Positions 10,136 to 19,509 of a DNA stretch of 64,000 bases are shown piece by piece. Within the stretch, counting starts at the first letter, position 1; each line of letters begins with the position of its first letter. The stretch is from Trichomonas vaginalis G3. Lineage: Eukaryota > Parabasalia > Trichomonadida > Trichomonadidae. Under the pieces are notes generated by a model. That model worked only from the letters and a program-made list of their open reading frames with translations, was not told the DNA's origin and did not search any database. The translations under genes were made by a program, and so were the position numbers. Location: positions 7,263,962 to 7,327,961 of the forward strand of contig NC_067208.1 of the NCBI RefSeq assembly GCF_026262505.1, in the 5' to 3' direction.

Positions 10136-11263
10136 ATGTTTCTCATATTTTCTACATTTACTGTTTCAACAATATATTTCTGGGAAACATTTGATAGTCC
10201 CGCCTGGAAGAGCCGCTGGATTACTGGAGCGAAAACTAAGCGCGGGCCCTCTTTAGGTCAATTTGATGTTAGTGCAGGTGGATACTATGTAGATAAGAAG
10301 CAACAACGTGGTTTAGTAGCTACACAAGATGATAAAATGTACATTATTAGTTGCAAATTAGATAAACCTTTTAATACTTCTGGCAGAGATTTAATATTTC
10401 AGTACATGGTTAAAAATGAAGGCAAATTAGGTACAGCTTCGACAAAACTGAAACTATACGGAGCCAATTTCAGACAAAATACACACAATCCGAAGAGTTT
10501 TTACGAAATTTCATTTGGTCAAGACTTCCACGATTGGGATAGACATCACGTAGAGTTCAAAATCATGCGTAATAGATCAGAATACGTATCTACGAAACCT
10601 TTAATGACATTTCATGACCAGTTAACACATTTATACACTTTAATCATCTTTGCGAACCAATCTTACCAAATCAGAATGGATAACTGGGTTGATCGTGAGG
10701 CAACACTTGAAGAAGACTTCAATTACTGCAATCCTAGGCTTGTTGAAGATCCATTTGACGAAAAACCAAAAGATTGGGTCGACGAAGCAGAAATAGACGA
10801 TCCAGAAGACTTACCACCAGAAGAATGGCGTGATATACCTCGTTTAATACCAAATCCATATGCTAGAAAGCCAGCATTATGGGATGATAAAGTTGATGGA
10901 CCTTGGAAGCGACCATTAGTACCAAATCCAGAGTTCTTGATTGATTGGAAGCCAAGAAGAATAAAGAATCCTGCTTTCAAGGGTGATTGGAAGCCAAGAA
11001 TCATCGAAAATCCAGAATATAACCCAGATCCGAAATTTGGCAAACCGGAAAAACTTTTGTACGTCGGAATGGACAACTACATCGACCACGCTGCCACTTT
11101 TTGGGATAACATCCTTGTAACAGACGACATGGGTGTAATGGATGACAAAATCGAAGAATTTTACTACACAATACAGAACCCTGAGAGAAAATACCTCGTG
11201 AAGAAGGTCGATGAACAGGAAGGAAAGAACAAAGATGATAAGAACAAAATTAAAGAATTGTAA
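10136..11263 (+). CDS. Calreticulin
   Basis: This 375-aa ER lectin chaperone has a hydrophobic N-terminal signal (first 15 or so residues), the globular lectin domain (ETFDSPAWKSRW, then LTHLYTLIIF at about 163-172), and a P-domain with both repeat types: IDDPEDLPPEEW, then NPEFLIDWKPRRIKNPAF and NPEYNPDP. The C-terminal tail is short and basic/acidic and ends KIKEL rather than KDEL. The two cysteines that normally form the lectin-domain disulfide (in CGGGYVK and PDICG of animals) are both replaced here (TASTKLK and GQDFHD). Calreticulin binds monoglucosylated glycans and buffers calcium. The stop codon overlaps a TAAA, the trichomonad poly(A) signal. Confidence 0.95.
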   Translation: MFLIFSTFTVSTIYFWETFDSPAWKSRWITGAKTKRGPSLGQFDVSAGGYYVDKKQQRGLVATQDDKMYIISCKLDKPFNTSGRDLIFQYMVKNEGKLGTASTKLKLYGANFRQNTHNPKSFYEISFGQDFHDWDRHHVEFKIMRNRSEYVSTKPLMTFHDQLTHLYTLIIFANQSYQIRMDNWVDREATLEEDFNYCNPRLVEDPFDEKPKDWVDEAEIDDPEDLPPEEWRDIPRLIPNPYARKPALWDDKVDGPWKRPLVPNPEFLIDWKPRRIKNPAFKGDWKPRIIENPEYNPDPKFGKPEKLLYVGMDNYIDHAATFWDNILVTDDMGVMDDKIEEFYYTIQNPERKYLVKKVDEQEGKNKDDKNKIKEL

Positions 11264-11508
11264 ATTATATTTTTTTTATAACATCGATATTTTTAATTTA
11301 GCATTTATTTTTTTGGTGTAGTGTGATACTTATATACATGGATCTGTAGTCAAAAAAAGTGCGACAAAAGAATTGAAATTTTAGAATTTTGTCAAAAATA
11401 GTGAATGTCTCTTTATTTATATCATCAATTAAAAATTCTTCTTCAATAAAATAAATTTGAAGGGAATTTTTGAATCATGGTGTTACCCCCTACTTTAATT
11501 TTAATGTT

Positions 11509-11552
11509 CTTGATTGATTTTCAATCAAGAGAATTCATGATTTTATGAATTC
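11509..11552. repeat. Two adjacent perfect hairpins before beta-helix copy 1
   Basis: The first has a 9-bp stem (CTTGATTGA / TCAATCAAG) with a 3-nt loop at 11509-11529. The second has an 8-bp stem (GAATTCAT / ATGAATTC) with a 6-nt loop at 11531-11552. A near copy of the second hairpin lies just after the gene at 12529-12545. Confidence 0.8.
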
Positions 11553-12527
11553 ATTGGCAAGCAAAAGAAGAATATCCATCATGATCAATCACCTGATGAT
11601 GTTTGGAAGTTATTTTACAATACATCACCTAATTCAGAACCAATTCAAGGTACAAACGTTCAAGCAAGATCAACAAATAATGAATGCTTCTTATATAACT
11701 GTATATTTATCACAATTACAACTAAAAGTGCAATTTCTTTTGAAAGATCAAACAATAAGTTTCTTAACTCAGATTGTTCATTTAATAACTGCAGCAGTGA
11801 TACAGATGGTGGATCTCTCTACTTTATTTGTAATAGTTCAATTGTTCAATACCGAACATGTGGCTACAAATCAAAAACAAACTCCTGGGGACATCATTCA
11901 TATGTTTGGTTAGTTTCTAAATCAAATAATAAAAATTATCTTTATGAAAGTTCTTTTTATGCATGCGGAAATTTAGAAAAACCTTATACAAATTATCCTA
12001 AATATGGAAATATTGGAGTTAAATCAATCAACACAAGTTTCTGTGAAGCAAACTATGGAGCAGGAATACTTCTATATGAACCAACAAGTCTAAGTAATGT
12101 AACATATTCATCATTTTGTAACACAACATCAAATTTCGTAATTTTAGATATATATTATGGTAACTATAATTTTAATTTTTGTAATGTTTTGAATAATGAA
12201 CACAAAAAATCTGATTATGGAACATTCTATGCATTTGGATCAACTGTTCTTATTGAAAACTGTTCATTTCTTGGAAACACAGGACCAGGAGTAGAATTTT
12301 ATCAAGATTATTCTGGTTCAATTACAGTTAAAGATTCTTTCTGTGACAGAACAGATAAAATATATAGAGCAGTTACAACAAATAATGTTCGAAATATATA
12401 TTCTATTCATAATCTTTCTCACTTTTCATCATATCTGTGTGAAGTTGATTATCCTATTTTAGATAAAAAGCCTATGAGATCTGCTTTTGATTTATATCAT
12501 CAATTTTCCTTTAGACGAAGGCGTTAA
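11541..12527 (+). pseudogene. Beta-helix-like Cys/Asn-rich surface-family gene, copy 1, without a start codon
   Basis: A single open frame of about 330 codons runs from 11541 (just after a TGA) to the TAA at 12525-12527, yet has no ATG until close to its end. It contains repeated short strands with Cys, Asn and Ser, such as NECFLYNCIFITITTKSAIS, CSFNNCSSDTDGGSLYF and ENCSFLGNTGPGVEFYQDYS, in the style of right-handed beta-helix (Pmp-like) trichomonad proteins. An ATG at 11545 exists only in another frame. The homologous copy at 21129-23503 does have an in-frame ATG. Either copy 1 lost its 5' end by a small frameshift or it is a silent donor copy. Confidence 0.7.
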
Positions 12528-12528
12528 T

Positions 12529-12545
12529 ATTCATGATTTATGAAT
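12529..12545. repeat. Palindrome after beta-helix copy 1
   Basis: ATTCATGATTTATGAAT begins two bases after the stop codon and is nearly the same palindrome as the one at the gene's 5' edge (ATTCATGATTTTATGAAT), so the open frame is bracketed by matching hairpins. Confidence 0.7.
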
Positions 12546-12699
12546 TTATATAATCAAAAAATTGTAATTAAAGACCATTATTAACGAAAGCATTCATCAA
12601 TTGTTTAATATCAATTGAAATATGAAAAACTTTATATTCAAAAGATGATGCGGCTTGATTTCTCAATTTAATTTTCAAAGAGTTCGTATTTGTTACAGT

Positions 12700-13022
12700 G
12701 AATTTAAATAATTAGTACTGATATAGTAATGCAATAATATCGGGAACATGGCTCTTAATTTCGAAATAGGTTTTCTTTGTAAGGCATCTAAGTATTAACA
12801 AACTGATATTTCAATAAAGAGTTCAATATTATAATAGAAATTTGCTATGACAGAAAGAATAAAACTATAGCAAAAAGAATTATTGTTATTTCGATGATAT
12901 TTTGTAATATTCTTCGTTTACAAATGATTGGACATTGTATCTTTGGGAGATGTTGGATAATAAATTTAACGATTTCTTATTCAATTCTATTATATCATTG
13001 CTATCTTGAAGTGGAAAATTTT
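12700..13022 (-). pseudogene. Gene relic, unknown family
   Basis: On the minus strand a coding-like stretch reads KNFPLQDSNDIIELNKKSLN and continues to about 12877. It is followed after stops by further plausible residues (YLDALQRKPISKLRAMFPIL). Composition and helical pattern look like old trichomonad coding DNA broken by stops. Its upstream end meets the TTAA MITE. No family is recognised. The rest of 12546-12700 shows nothing. Confidence 0.3.
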
Positions 13023-13028
13023 TCTTAA

Positions 13029-13148
13029 GAGTGCACTTACACCTGTATTACATGTCCTTCGATTCAGATGTTTAAGGTTAATTTTCAATGACACTTCACG
13101 CCATTTGTCAGAAATTTGAATTAAAGTCAGATACGCGTAAGTGCACCC
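13029..13148. mobile_element. Small TTAA-flanked MITE
   Basis: A 120-bp element with terminal inverted repeats GAGTGCACTTACAC on the left and, read inward, GGGTGCACTTACGC on the right. It is flanked by TTAA at 13025-13028 and 13149-13152. TTAA duplication is the signature of piggyBac- and Kolobok-type transposition. There is no coding capacity. The same GRGTGCAC end motif recurs at 14439, 19486 and 23761 in this window. Confidence 0.7.
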
Positions 13149-13304
13149 TTAAGAACATTTGTCATTACAAGTATAAGTAAAGACACTCAAGATGCATTTT
13201 TGTCATTCAATAATCTATTCTCTCGCTATTGCAAACAATTTCAAATGTCGCATTCAATTTCTGTGTAATACAATATCATTCACTAGGATCAGTTTATTCA
13301 TAAC

Positions 13305-13420
13305 TTTACTCACTTTTCAACATATTTCTGTAAAGCAGGATAAATATGCTTCCAATACGTAACATCATTTATCATTTTCCTTTAGACAAGTGCGTTAATT
13401 TTTCAAGGATTTATTATTAT
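13305..13420 (+). pseudogene. Relic of a beta-helix gene 3' end
   Basis: The stretch TTTACTCACTTTTCAACATA and the bases after it, then TTTCCTTTAGACAAGTGCGT, follow the order and spacing of the 3' end of beta-helix copy 1 (TTTCTCACTTTTCATCATAT, TTTCCTTTAGACGAAGGCGT). This is therefore a decayed third fragment of the same family, downstream of copy 1. Confidence 0.5.
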
Positions 13421-13472
13421 CGTTTTTTATTATTAAAAATAATTTTTTTACAAACAAAAAAAATAAAAAAAC

Positions 13473-14141
13473 TCATTTATTTAAAAGAAGATTAATGATA
13501 TCTTCGTTCTTTGTCTGGAGTGCGACGTCTTTAGCTGTGTGTCCTTCGCTGTCAACAACACTCAAATCGAGGTCTTCACGAGAAAGGAGAACTTTGACAA
13601 CTTCGATTTTTTCGTTTTCAATAGCGTTGAAAATAGGAGTTCGCTTCATCAAGTTCTGACGGTTGACATCGACATTTTCGTGTTGAAGCAACTCTTCGAC
13701 GAAACTAGTTGAGCCGCATTTAGCGGCAACATGGAGAGGTGTCCACTGGATTGAGTCGACGCAGTTCAAGTCAACGTCATCTCGATCGGCGAAAAGACGG
13801 ATTAAGTCTGAGAAATCATTAGATGCAGCGATGTGAAGAGGTGTGAAACTAGAATCATCAGGAAGTTGTGGATTGACATCTTTGTCGTTCAGAAGACACT
13901 CAACGCACTGTTTGTGGTGGAGAAGAACTGCGTAATGAAGAGCACTGCGATTCTTCTTGTCGACGATGTTCTTCTCGATGCCTGGAAAACTCAAGAGAAG
14001 TTCTAAAGCTTCGAAATGTCCGTCACGAGCTGCCCGGATCAATGCTGTACGTGATGAGTTGTTAGTGGCATTGACATCAATGGATGGATCAGAAAGAAGA
14101 AGTCGCAGAACACGTGTGTGACCATTAATTGCTCTCAACAT
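13473..14141 (-). CDS. Ankyrin repeat protein
   Basis: The product is 222 aa and made entirely of about six ankyrin repeats, including TALIRAARDGHFEALELLLS, SALHYAVLLHHKQCVECLLN, TPLHIAASNDFSDLIRLFAD and TPLHVAAKCGSTSFVEELLQ. The DNA is visibly richer in G+C than its surroundings, as in many expressed or recently transferred trichomonad genes. It starts at the complement of 14139-14141 in the first repeat, so there is no N-terminal module. It could be a complete small adaptor or the 3' part of a longer gene whose 5' part is the ORF at 14225-14431. Its binding partner is unknown. Confidence 0.8.
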   Translation of the reverse strand: MLRAINGHTRVLRLLLSDPSIDVNATNNSSRTALIRAARDGHFEALELLLSFPGIEKNIVDKKNRSALHYAVLLHHKQCVECLLNDKDVNPQLPDDSSFTPLHIAASNDFSDLIRLFADRDDVDLNCVDSIQWTPLHVAAKCGSTSFVEELLQHENVDVNRQNLMKRTPIFNAIENEKIEVVKVLLSREDLDLSVVDSEGHTAKDVALQTKNEDIINLLLNK

Positions 14142-14224
14142 AACACTTTAATTGTCAACATCTTCTTACAGTTAAAGAATTCTGTAACAAATTCAATTTA
14201 TTTGATTTATCAGATACTAATGTT

Positions 14225-14431
14225 TTAAAAAAGCATATTGTTTTGATCAATTTCATCTAATTCAATATTGCATTCTATTACTGCTACTAAACAATTCATT
14301 GTTTCGGCATATTCCATACAATTCGTATTTGTCAAAAAATTAAACATCAAATCCCAAATAGGATATAAATGATTTTTGTAGATACTAATTCTCGAAATTA
14401 ATGTAGAGATGTTGGATATAAGACTAGTCAT
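14225..14431 (-). CDS. Short ORF, possible N-terminal fragment of an ankyrin-type protein
   Basis: The product is 68 aa, starting at the ATG complement at 14429-14431. It is hydrophobic-helical (MTSLISNISTLISRI, then YPIWDLMFNFLTN), similar in style to N-terminal modules of trichomonad ankyrin proteins, and lies just upstream of the ankyrin gene on the same strand with stops in between. A TTAA insertion point lies four bases upstream of its ATG, so its promoter may be disrupted. It could be a broken 5' exon-like piece or an independent small gene. Confidence 0.35.
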   Translation of the reverse strand: MTSLISNISTLISRISIYKNHLYPIWDLMFNFLTNTNCMEYAETMNCLVAVIECNIELDEIDQNNMLF

Positions 14432-15063
14432 ATATTAAGGGTGCACACGAGAGGATCATGTAAACTTCAGAATTTAGAACCTTATTTTTAGGCATTATCT
14501 TGGCTACCTATTTAGGCTCGAAAAGCAAAAAAATATCAAAAAATACAACTTGACTCCATTATGACCCTTTCATGGAGGTAGTTTTTATCCGCTAGTATTT
14601 TCCCTTTGAATCTCTTTACAATTCGAAATCAAATTCAAAACTCAGTAGAAGAAAGGAAGAATCGACTTACTACGGTTGTAATACGAATAAATACATATAT
14701 TTAATTATTTTTATTTACATAATAATTGTTTGAAGCTCATATTCCAACAAATTTTTAAATAAAAACATTAAAATGTTGAAAATGTTCATATATTTTAATA
14801 GGGTTTTGGCACTTTATTGAGGAATTACTACATACATAGTCGAACTGGAGTGGGGGACAAACTCGCCCATTGTCACTTTTCATTAACCTTAAACTTGTAA
14901 TTTTCATTATTTTTAATTAACCTTATTTCTTTCCCAATTCCTGATTTATTTTATTCACTTACTATTAAAAGTCACATTTTAATAAAATATAATAATTTAT
15001 TTATAGCATTTTTTACTATACTGTAATAAAAAATTAATTATAATAAATTAAATGTTTATTAAA

Positions 15064-15412
15064 TCAAATGTTTTCTTTGCAATAATATTTTTAATGTTGA
15101 GTAAACAATGTTGGGATCAAGTGTATCATTTTTCAGACCTTTCTGAACAGCTTCAAGCATACTGATGCATTCGACTTTTTTAAATTGTGTCATTTCTTCG
15201 AAATCTCTTGTGACTTTTTGATAACTTTAACACTTCTCTCTGAATCCAGACTTTAATTTGCAACTTAATCAGGAATGAAGGAACAACACTGGAATATAAC
15301 TCGATGACAAGTTCATCGAGTCGAAGATTTGGTTGTACACCACTTGTATGTGCCGGATACCATTGTGTCAAATTTTTTCTGAAATTAACTTTAAAAGTAC
15401 TAAGTAAGATCA
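15064..15412 (-). pseudogene. Disrupted copy of the MULE-associated ORF
   Basis: Homologous to 3616-3972. Relative to copy 1 it lacks one G in the GGTCTGG context and one base in a later A-run, so the frame shifts after the LKLQIK-like segment. There is no evidence of a functional product. Confidence 0.6.
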
Positions 15413-17230
15413 TGAGATATAGCAATATATGTTTAAACTAACTTATATTTTGGTTGTACACCACTTGTATGTGCCGGATACCATTGTGTCAAATTTTTTC
15501 TGAAATTAACTTTAAAAGTACTAAGTAAGATCATGAGATATAGCAATATATGTTTAAACTAACTTATATTTTGGTTGTACACCACTTGTATGTGCCGGAT
15601 ACCATTGTGTCAAATTTTTTCTGAAATTAACTTTAAAAGTACTAAGTAAGATCATGAGATATAGCAATATATGTTTAAACCAACTTATATTTTGGTTGTA
15701 CACCACTTGTATGTGCCGGATACCATTGTGTCAAATTTTTTCTGAAATTAACTTTAAAAGTACTAAGTAAGATCATGAGATATAGCAATATATGTTTAAA
15801 CTAACTTATATTTTGGTTGTACACCACTTGTATGTGCCGGATACCATTGTGTCAAATTTTTTCTGAAATTAACTTTAAAAGTACTAAGTAAGATCATGAG
15901 ATATAGCAATATATGTTTAAACCAACTTATATTTTTGGTTGTACACCACTTGTATGTGCCGGATACCATTGTGTCAAATTTTTTCTGAAATTAACTTTAA
16001 AAGTACTAAGTAAGATCATGAGATATAGCAATATATGTTTAAACTAACTTATATTTTGGTTGTACACCACTTGTATGTGCCGGATACCATTGTGTCAAAT
16101 TTTTTCTGAAATTAACTTTAAAAGTACTAAGTAAGATCATGAGATATAGCAATATATGTTTAAACCAACTTATATTTTGGTTGTACACCACTTGTATGTG
16201 CCGGATACCATTGTGTCAAATTTTTTCTGAAATTAACTTTAAAAGTACTAAGTAAGATCATGAGATATAGCAATATATGTTTAAACTAACTTATATTTTG
16301 GTTGTACACCACTTGTATGTGCCGGATACCATTGTGTCAAATTTTTTCTGAAATTAACTTTAAAAGTACTAAGTAAGATCATGAGATATAGCAATATATG
16401 TTTAAACTAACTTATATTTTGGTTGTACACCACTTGTATGTGCCGGATACCATTGTGTCAAATTTTTTCTGAAATTAACTTTAAAAGTACTAAGTAAGAT
16501 CATGAGATATAGCAATATATGTTTAAACTAACTTATATTTTGGTTGTACACCACTTGTATGTGCCGGATACCATTGTGTCAAATTTTTTCTGAAATTAAC
16601 TTTAAAAGTACTAAGTAAGATCATGAGATATAGCAATATATGTTTAAACTAACTTATATTTTGGTTGTACACCACTTGTATGTGCCGGATACCATTGTGT
16701 CAAATTTTTTCTGAAATTAACTTTAAAAGTACTAAGTAAGATCATGAGATATAGCAATATATGTTTAAACTAACTTATATTTTGGTTGTACACCACTTGT
16801 ATGTGCCGGATACCATTGTGTCAAATTTTTTCTGAAATTAACTTTAAAAGTACTAAGTAAGATCATGAGATATAGCAATATATGTTTAAACCAACTTATA
16901 TTTTGGTTGTACACCACTTGTATGTGCCGGATACCATTGTGTCAAATTTTTTCTGAAATTAACTTTAAAAGTACTAAGTAAGATCATGAGATATAGCAAT
17001 ATATGTTTAAACTAACTTATATTTTGGTTGTACACCACTTGTATGTGCCGGATACCATTGTGTCAAATTTTTTCTGAAATTAACTTTAAAAGTACTAAGT
17101 AAGATCATGAGATATAGCAATATATGTTTAAACTAACTTATATTTTGGTTGTACACCACTTGTATGTGCCGGATACCATTGTGTCAAATTTTTTCTGAAA
17201 TTAACTTTAAAAGTACTAAGTAAGATCATT
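15331..17230 (-). repeat. 121-bp tandem satellite array inside MULE copy 2
   Basis: About 16 units with a 121-bp period, the reverse complement of the array at 2041-3701. The units are very uniform, and the chief difference is a C/T variant in the AAACYAACTTATA segment shared by several separated units, which suggests amplification by unequal exchange. Confidence 0.95.
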
Positions 17231-18376
17231 TATTTTTGCATAATATAATGCCAATATGGTTTCTTTTGATTTTATTTCATTTATAAGCAAATCAGATTTA
17301 CCCAAAAACTCCACTCCATAAGCGTTCATTTGCTAAATTAAAAAGTGATAATGGGCTAGTCTGTCCCTTTCTCAGTCGAACTGAACTTGATATTTTGAAA
17401 TTTAAATTATTTATCAAAATTAAAATTTAACTTGAAATTTATAATTATTTAGTCATATTTTGCATAATTCTAAGTAGATTTTGTAAAAAATCAAGAAAGA
17501 AAAATTTTAACGTGCTTTATTTTTTTCTTTTTTATAATAATACATATTATTATATAATTAACATATTCATAATGTTTCACCCTTTCAAAAATATAATCCT
17601 CCTCTTCTCAAATAAACGTACATACGGGTGGCCTCTTTTTTCAAAAAATCAAAATTTGAAATTTTGGGCTCAAATATTAGAGATTTTTTCAACCTTCAAC
17701 GATATATGTTGTCTATATCAGACCTCCTTTCTTTTTGATACTTAACATTAGTGATGCGAAAAATTCCCAAACATATGGGGTTTCTCATATCCCGTCCCCT
17801 ATCGTTTCCCCAATTCAATTTTTTTTGGAATTTTATTTTTTTTCCCGCCCATTTGAATTAAAAATGGGCGATTTTCGTTAATGTGATTGAAATATCATAA
17901 AATTAATACGTATTTTAGCTAATAATTCTATTTTTATACAATATTCTCTCATTAAATCAACATTTTTTTCTAATTTTAATTTTTAATTTTTAATTTCTTC
18001 ATAATTTTAGCGATTTATGCTCATTATTAGCAAATAAATAATATATATAATATACTTATTTCATTTTATTCAGATAGGTCTTTGGGATTGGGATACCTTG
18101 TCCAAATTCAGAGGAAGTTTGAGAGGTTGGGATGGGGTAGCCCATATTCAATTATCCCAAGTGTACTCCACGAATTTAAAATTATATTATATTATTGATG
18201 ACATATCTAAATTTATAGATAAAAATTTCAATGCGTACACAATTTTTTTTGAGAAAATTCTTTTTTTTTACTTATTTTCATTCATAAAAGCTCACGTGAA
18301 CTTAATTAACAACTGAGACATTTCCTATGAAATCATTTAATGCCGTCAAAATAGACATGTCTAAGCTGTTTTGAGT

Positions 18377-19044
18377 GACTTTCGCTCGATGTCTGATGCA
18401 ATATCAGACATCGAGCGAAAGTCTCTCATATTGGCAACACATCCATACGATCAATACTATAGCTACGAATTACAAGCCTGTTTGGGCAATTTTTGGCCGA
18501 GTTCTGATTTTTCATTAGATCTCGAGCGAAAGTCTCTCAAATTGGCTGCCAGTTCATAAGAGTGAAACTCTAGCTACGAATTAGAAGCTTGCTTGAGAGA
18601 CTCTCGCTCGCGTTGGGATCTGCATCAGAACTCGAACGAAAGCCTCTCAAAGTGGTAAGACCTGCTCATTGTTGAGCAGGAGCTGCGTAATGTGTTCGAG
18701 TAGAGTGAGGCTCTTCTAAATCTTCCTTGTGATTGGAAGAAATTAGAAGAGTCTCACTCTACTATTTTGTAATTGTATGCCCTGGCCTTTGAGTGACCAG
18801 GGCTGCGTAATGTGTTCGAGTAGAGTGAGGCTCTTCTAAGATCTTCCTTGTGATTGGAAGAAATTAGAAGAGTCTCACTCTACTATTTTGTAATTGTATG
18901 CCCTGGCCTTTGAGTGACCAGGGCTGCGTAATGTGTTCGAGTAGAGTGAGGCTCTTCTAAGATCTTCCTTGTGATTGGAAGAAATTAGAAGAGTCTCACT
19001 CTACTATTTTGTAATTGTATGCCCTGGCCTTTGAGTGACCAGGG
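18377..19044. repeat. Periodic array of six hairpin units
   Basis: Six long inverted repeats have centres near 18400, 18512, 18615, 18733, 18854 and 18974, spaced about 103-121 bp. Unit 1 is a perfect 21-bp stem (18377-18397 with 18403-18423, loop GCAAT). Units 2 and 3 are imperfect and partly G-T paired. Units 4-6 are near-identical 28-bp stems around AGTAGAGTGAGGCTCTTCTA (for example 18699-18763). Short second hairpins sit between units (CCTGCTCA/TGAGCAGG at 18661-18680; GCCCTGG/CCAGGGC at 18779-18803 and in later units). Stem sequences differ between the early and late units while the fold and spacing persist. It could encode a structured or small-RNA precursor, or be a transposon recombination structure. 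Confidence 0.8.
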
Positions 19045-19077
19045 CTGCGTAATGAATTCGAGTAGGATTGTACAATA

Positions 19078-19095
19078 GCTCGGCAAACGCCGAGC
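19078..19095. other. Terminal hairpin of the array region
   Basis: GCTCGGC-AAAC-GCCGAGC is a perfect 7-bp GC-rich stem closing the array, just after a truncated seventh unit start (GCTGCGTAATGAATTCGAGT). It would be a strong hairpin in RNA or single-stranded DNA. Confidence 0.6.
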
Positions 19096-19509
19096 AAATT
19101 GATATAAACGTACATCCCACAAAAAATGGATTGTCAAAATTTATCCCAAATTTTACAAAACCGCAGCGGTTATGACATCCCAGGGCTAAAAAAATTCGGA
19201 AACTCGCATCTCTACTTAACATTGTTCCTAAATCTTAGCCGTTAGGGCTGTTCTGAAAATATTTTTTTTTTCGAAAAAATTCGAAAAAAAATTCTTAAAA
19301 TTCAAAAATCCCTTAATTCCTGAGGATTTTGGAAAAAAGTTTTTACATGAACATGTGTATATTATATGAAGTATATTGATAAGGTAAAAATCAAATTTTA
19401 TTGCATATTCATCGAGAAAATAAACTAACGAATCCCTCAAAATTGAGAGGGTAATCCTCCTCCTCTCAAATAAACGTACATACGGGTGCACCCTTAAGTA
19501 TATCAATAA

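Larger units (their letters stand above)
14848..17373 (-). mobile_element. MULE-like non-autonomous transposon, copy 2
   Basis: The same family as 1895-4184 in inverted orientation, flanked by a perfect 10-bp target duplication, AGTCGAACTG, at 14838-14847 and 17374-17383. The inverted repeats begin GAGTGGGGGACAAACTCGCC and, at the other end read inward, GAGAAAGGGACAGACTAGCC. It carries the same 121-bp array, with about two more units than copy 1. The perfect duplication and near-identity of the two copies point to recent movement. Confidence 0.88.
17749..19214. mobile_element. hAT-like non-autonomous transposon
   Basis: It is bounded by TAGTGATGCGA on the left and, read inward, TAGAGATGCGA on the right. 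These ends fit the YARNG start of hAT terminal repeats. A perfect 8-bp target duplication, CTTAACAT, flanks it at 17741-17748 and 19215-19222, the length expected for hAT. There is no transposase. The first 600 bp are AT-rich with a small hairpin (CGCCCATTT / AAAATGGGCG near 17850), and the second half holds the hairpin array. Confidence 0.8.
14439..19493. mobile_element. TTAA-flanked composite nest
   Basis: The left edge reads TTAA then GGGTGCACACG, and the right edge read inward reads TTAA then GGGTGCACCCG. The TTAA copies are at 14435-14438 and 19494-19497. Inside are a complete MULE-like element (14848-17373) and a complete hAT-like element (17749-19214). Removing them and their duplications leaves about 1 kb of original element. 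A degraded direct copy of the right end lies at 17590-17632 (AATAAACGTACATACGGGTG). The short terminal match makes the outer boundary a hypothesis. Confidence 0.45.

Noticed and set aside
17512-18316. Short AT-rich ORFs in the hAT element and just before it
   Set aside because: The composition is low-complexity Phe/Ile/Asn/Lys with no homologue or start context.
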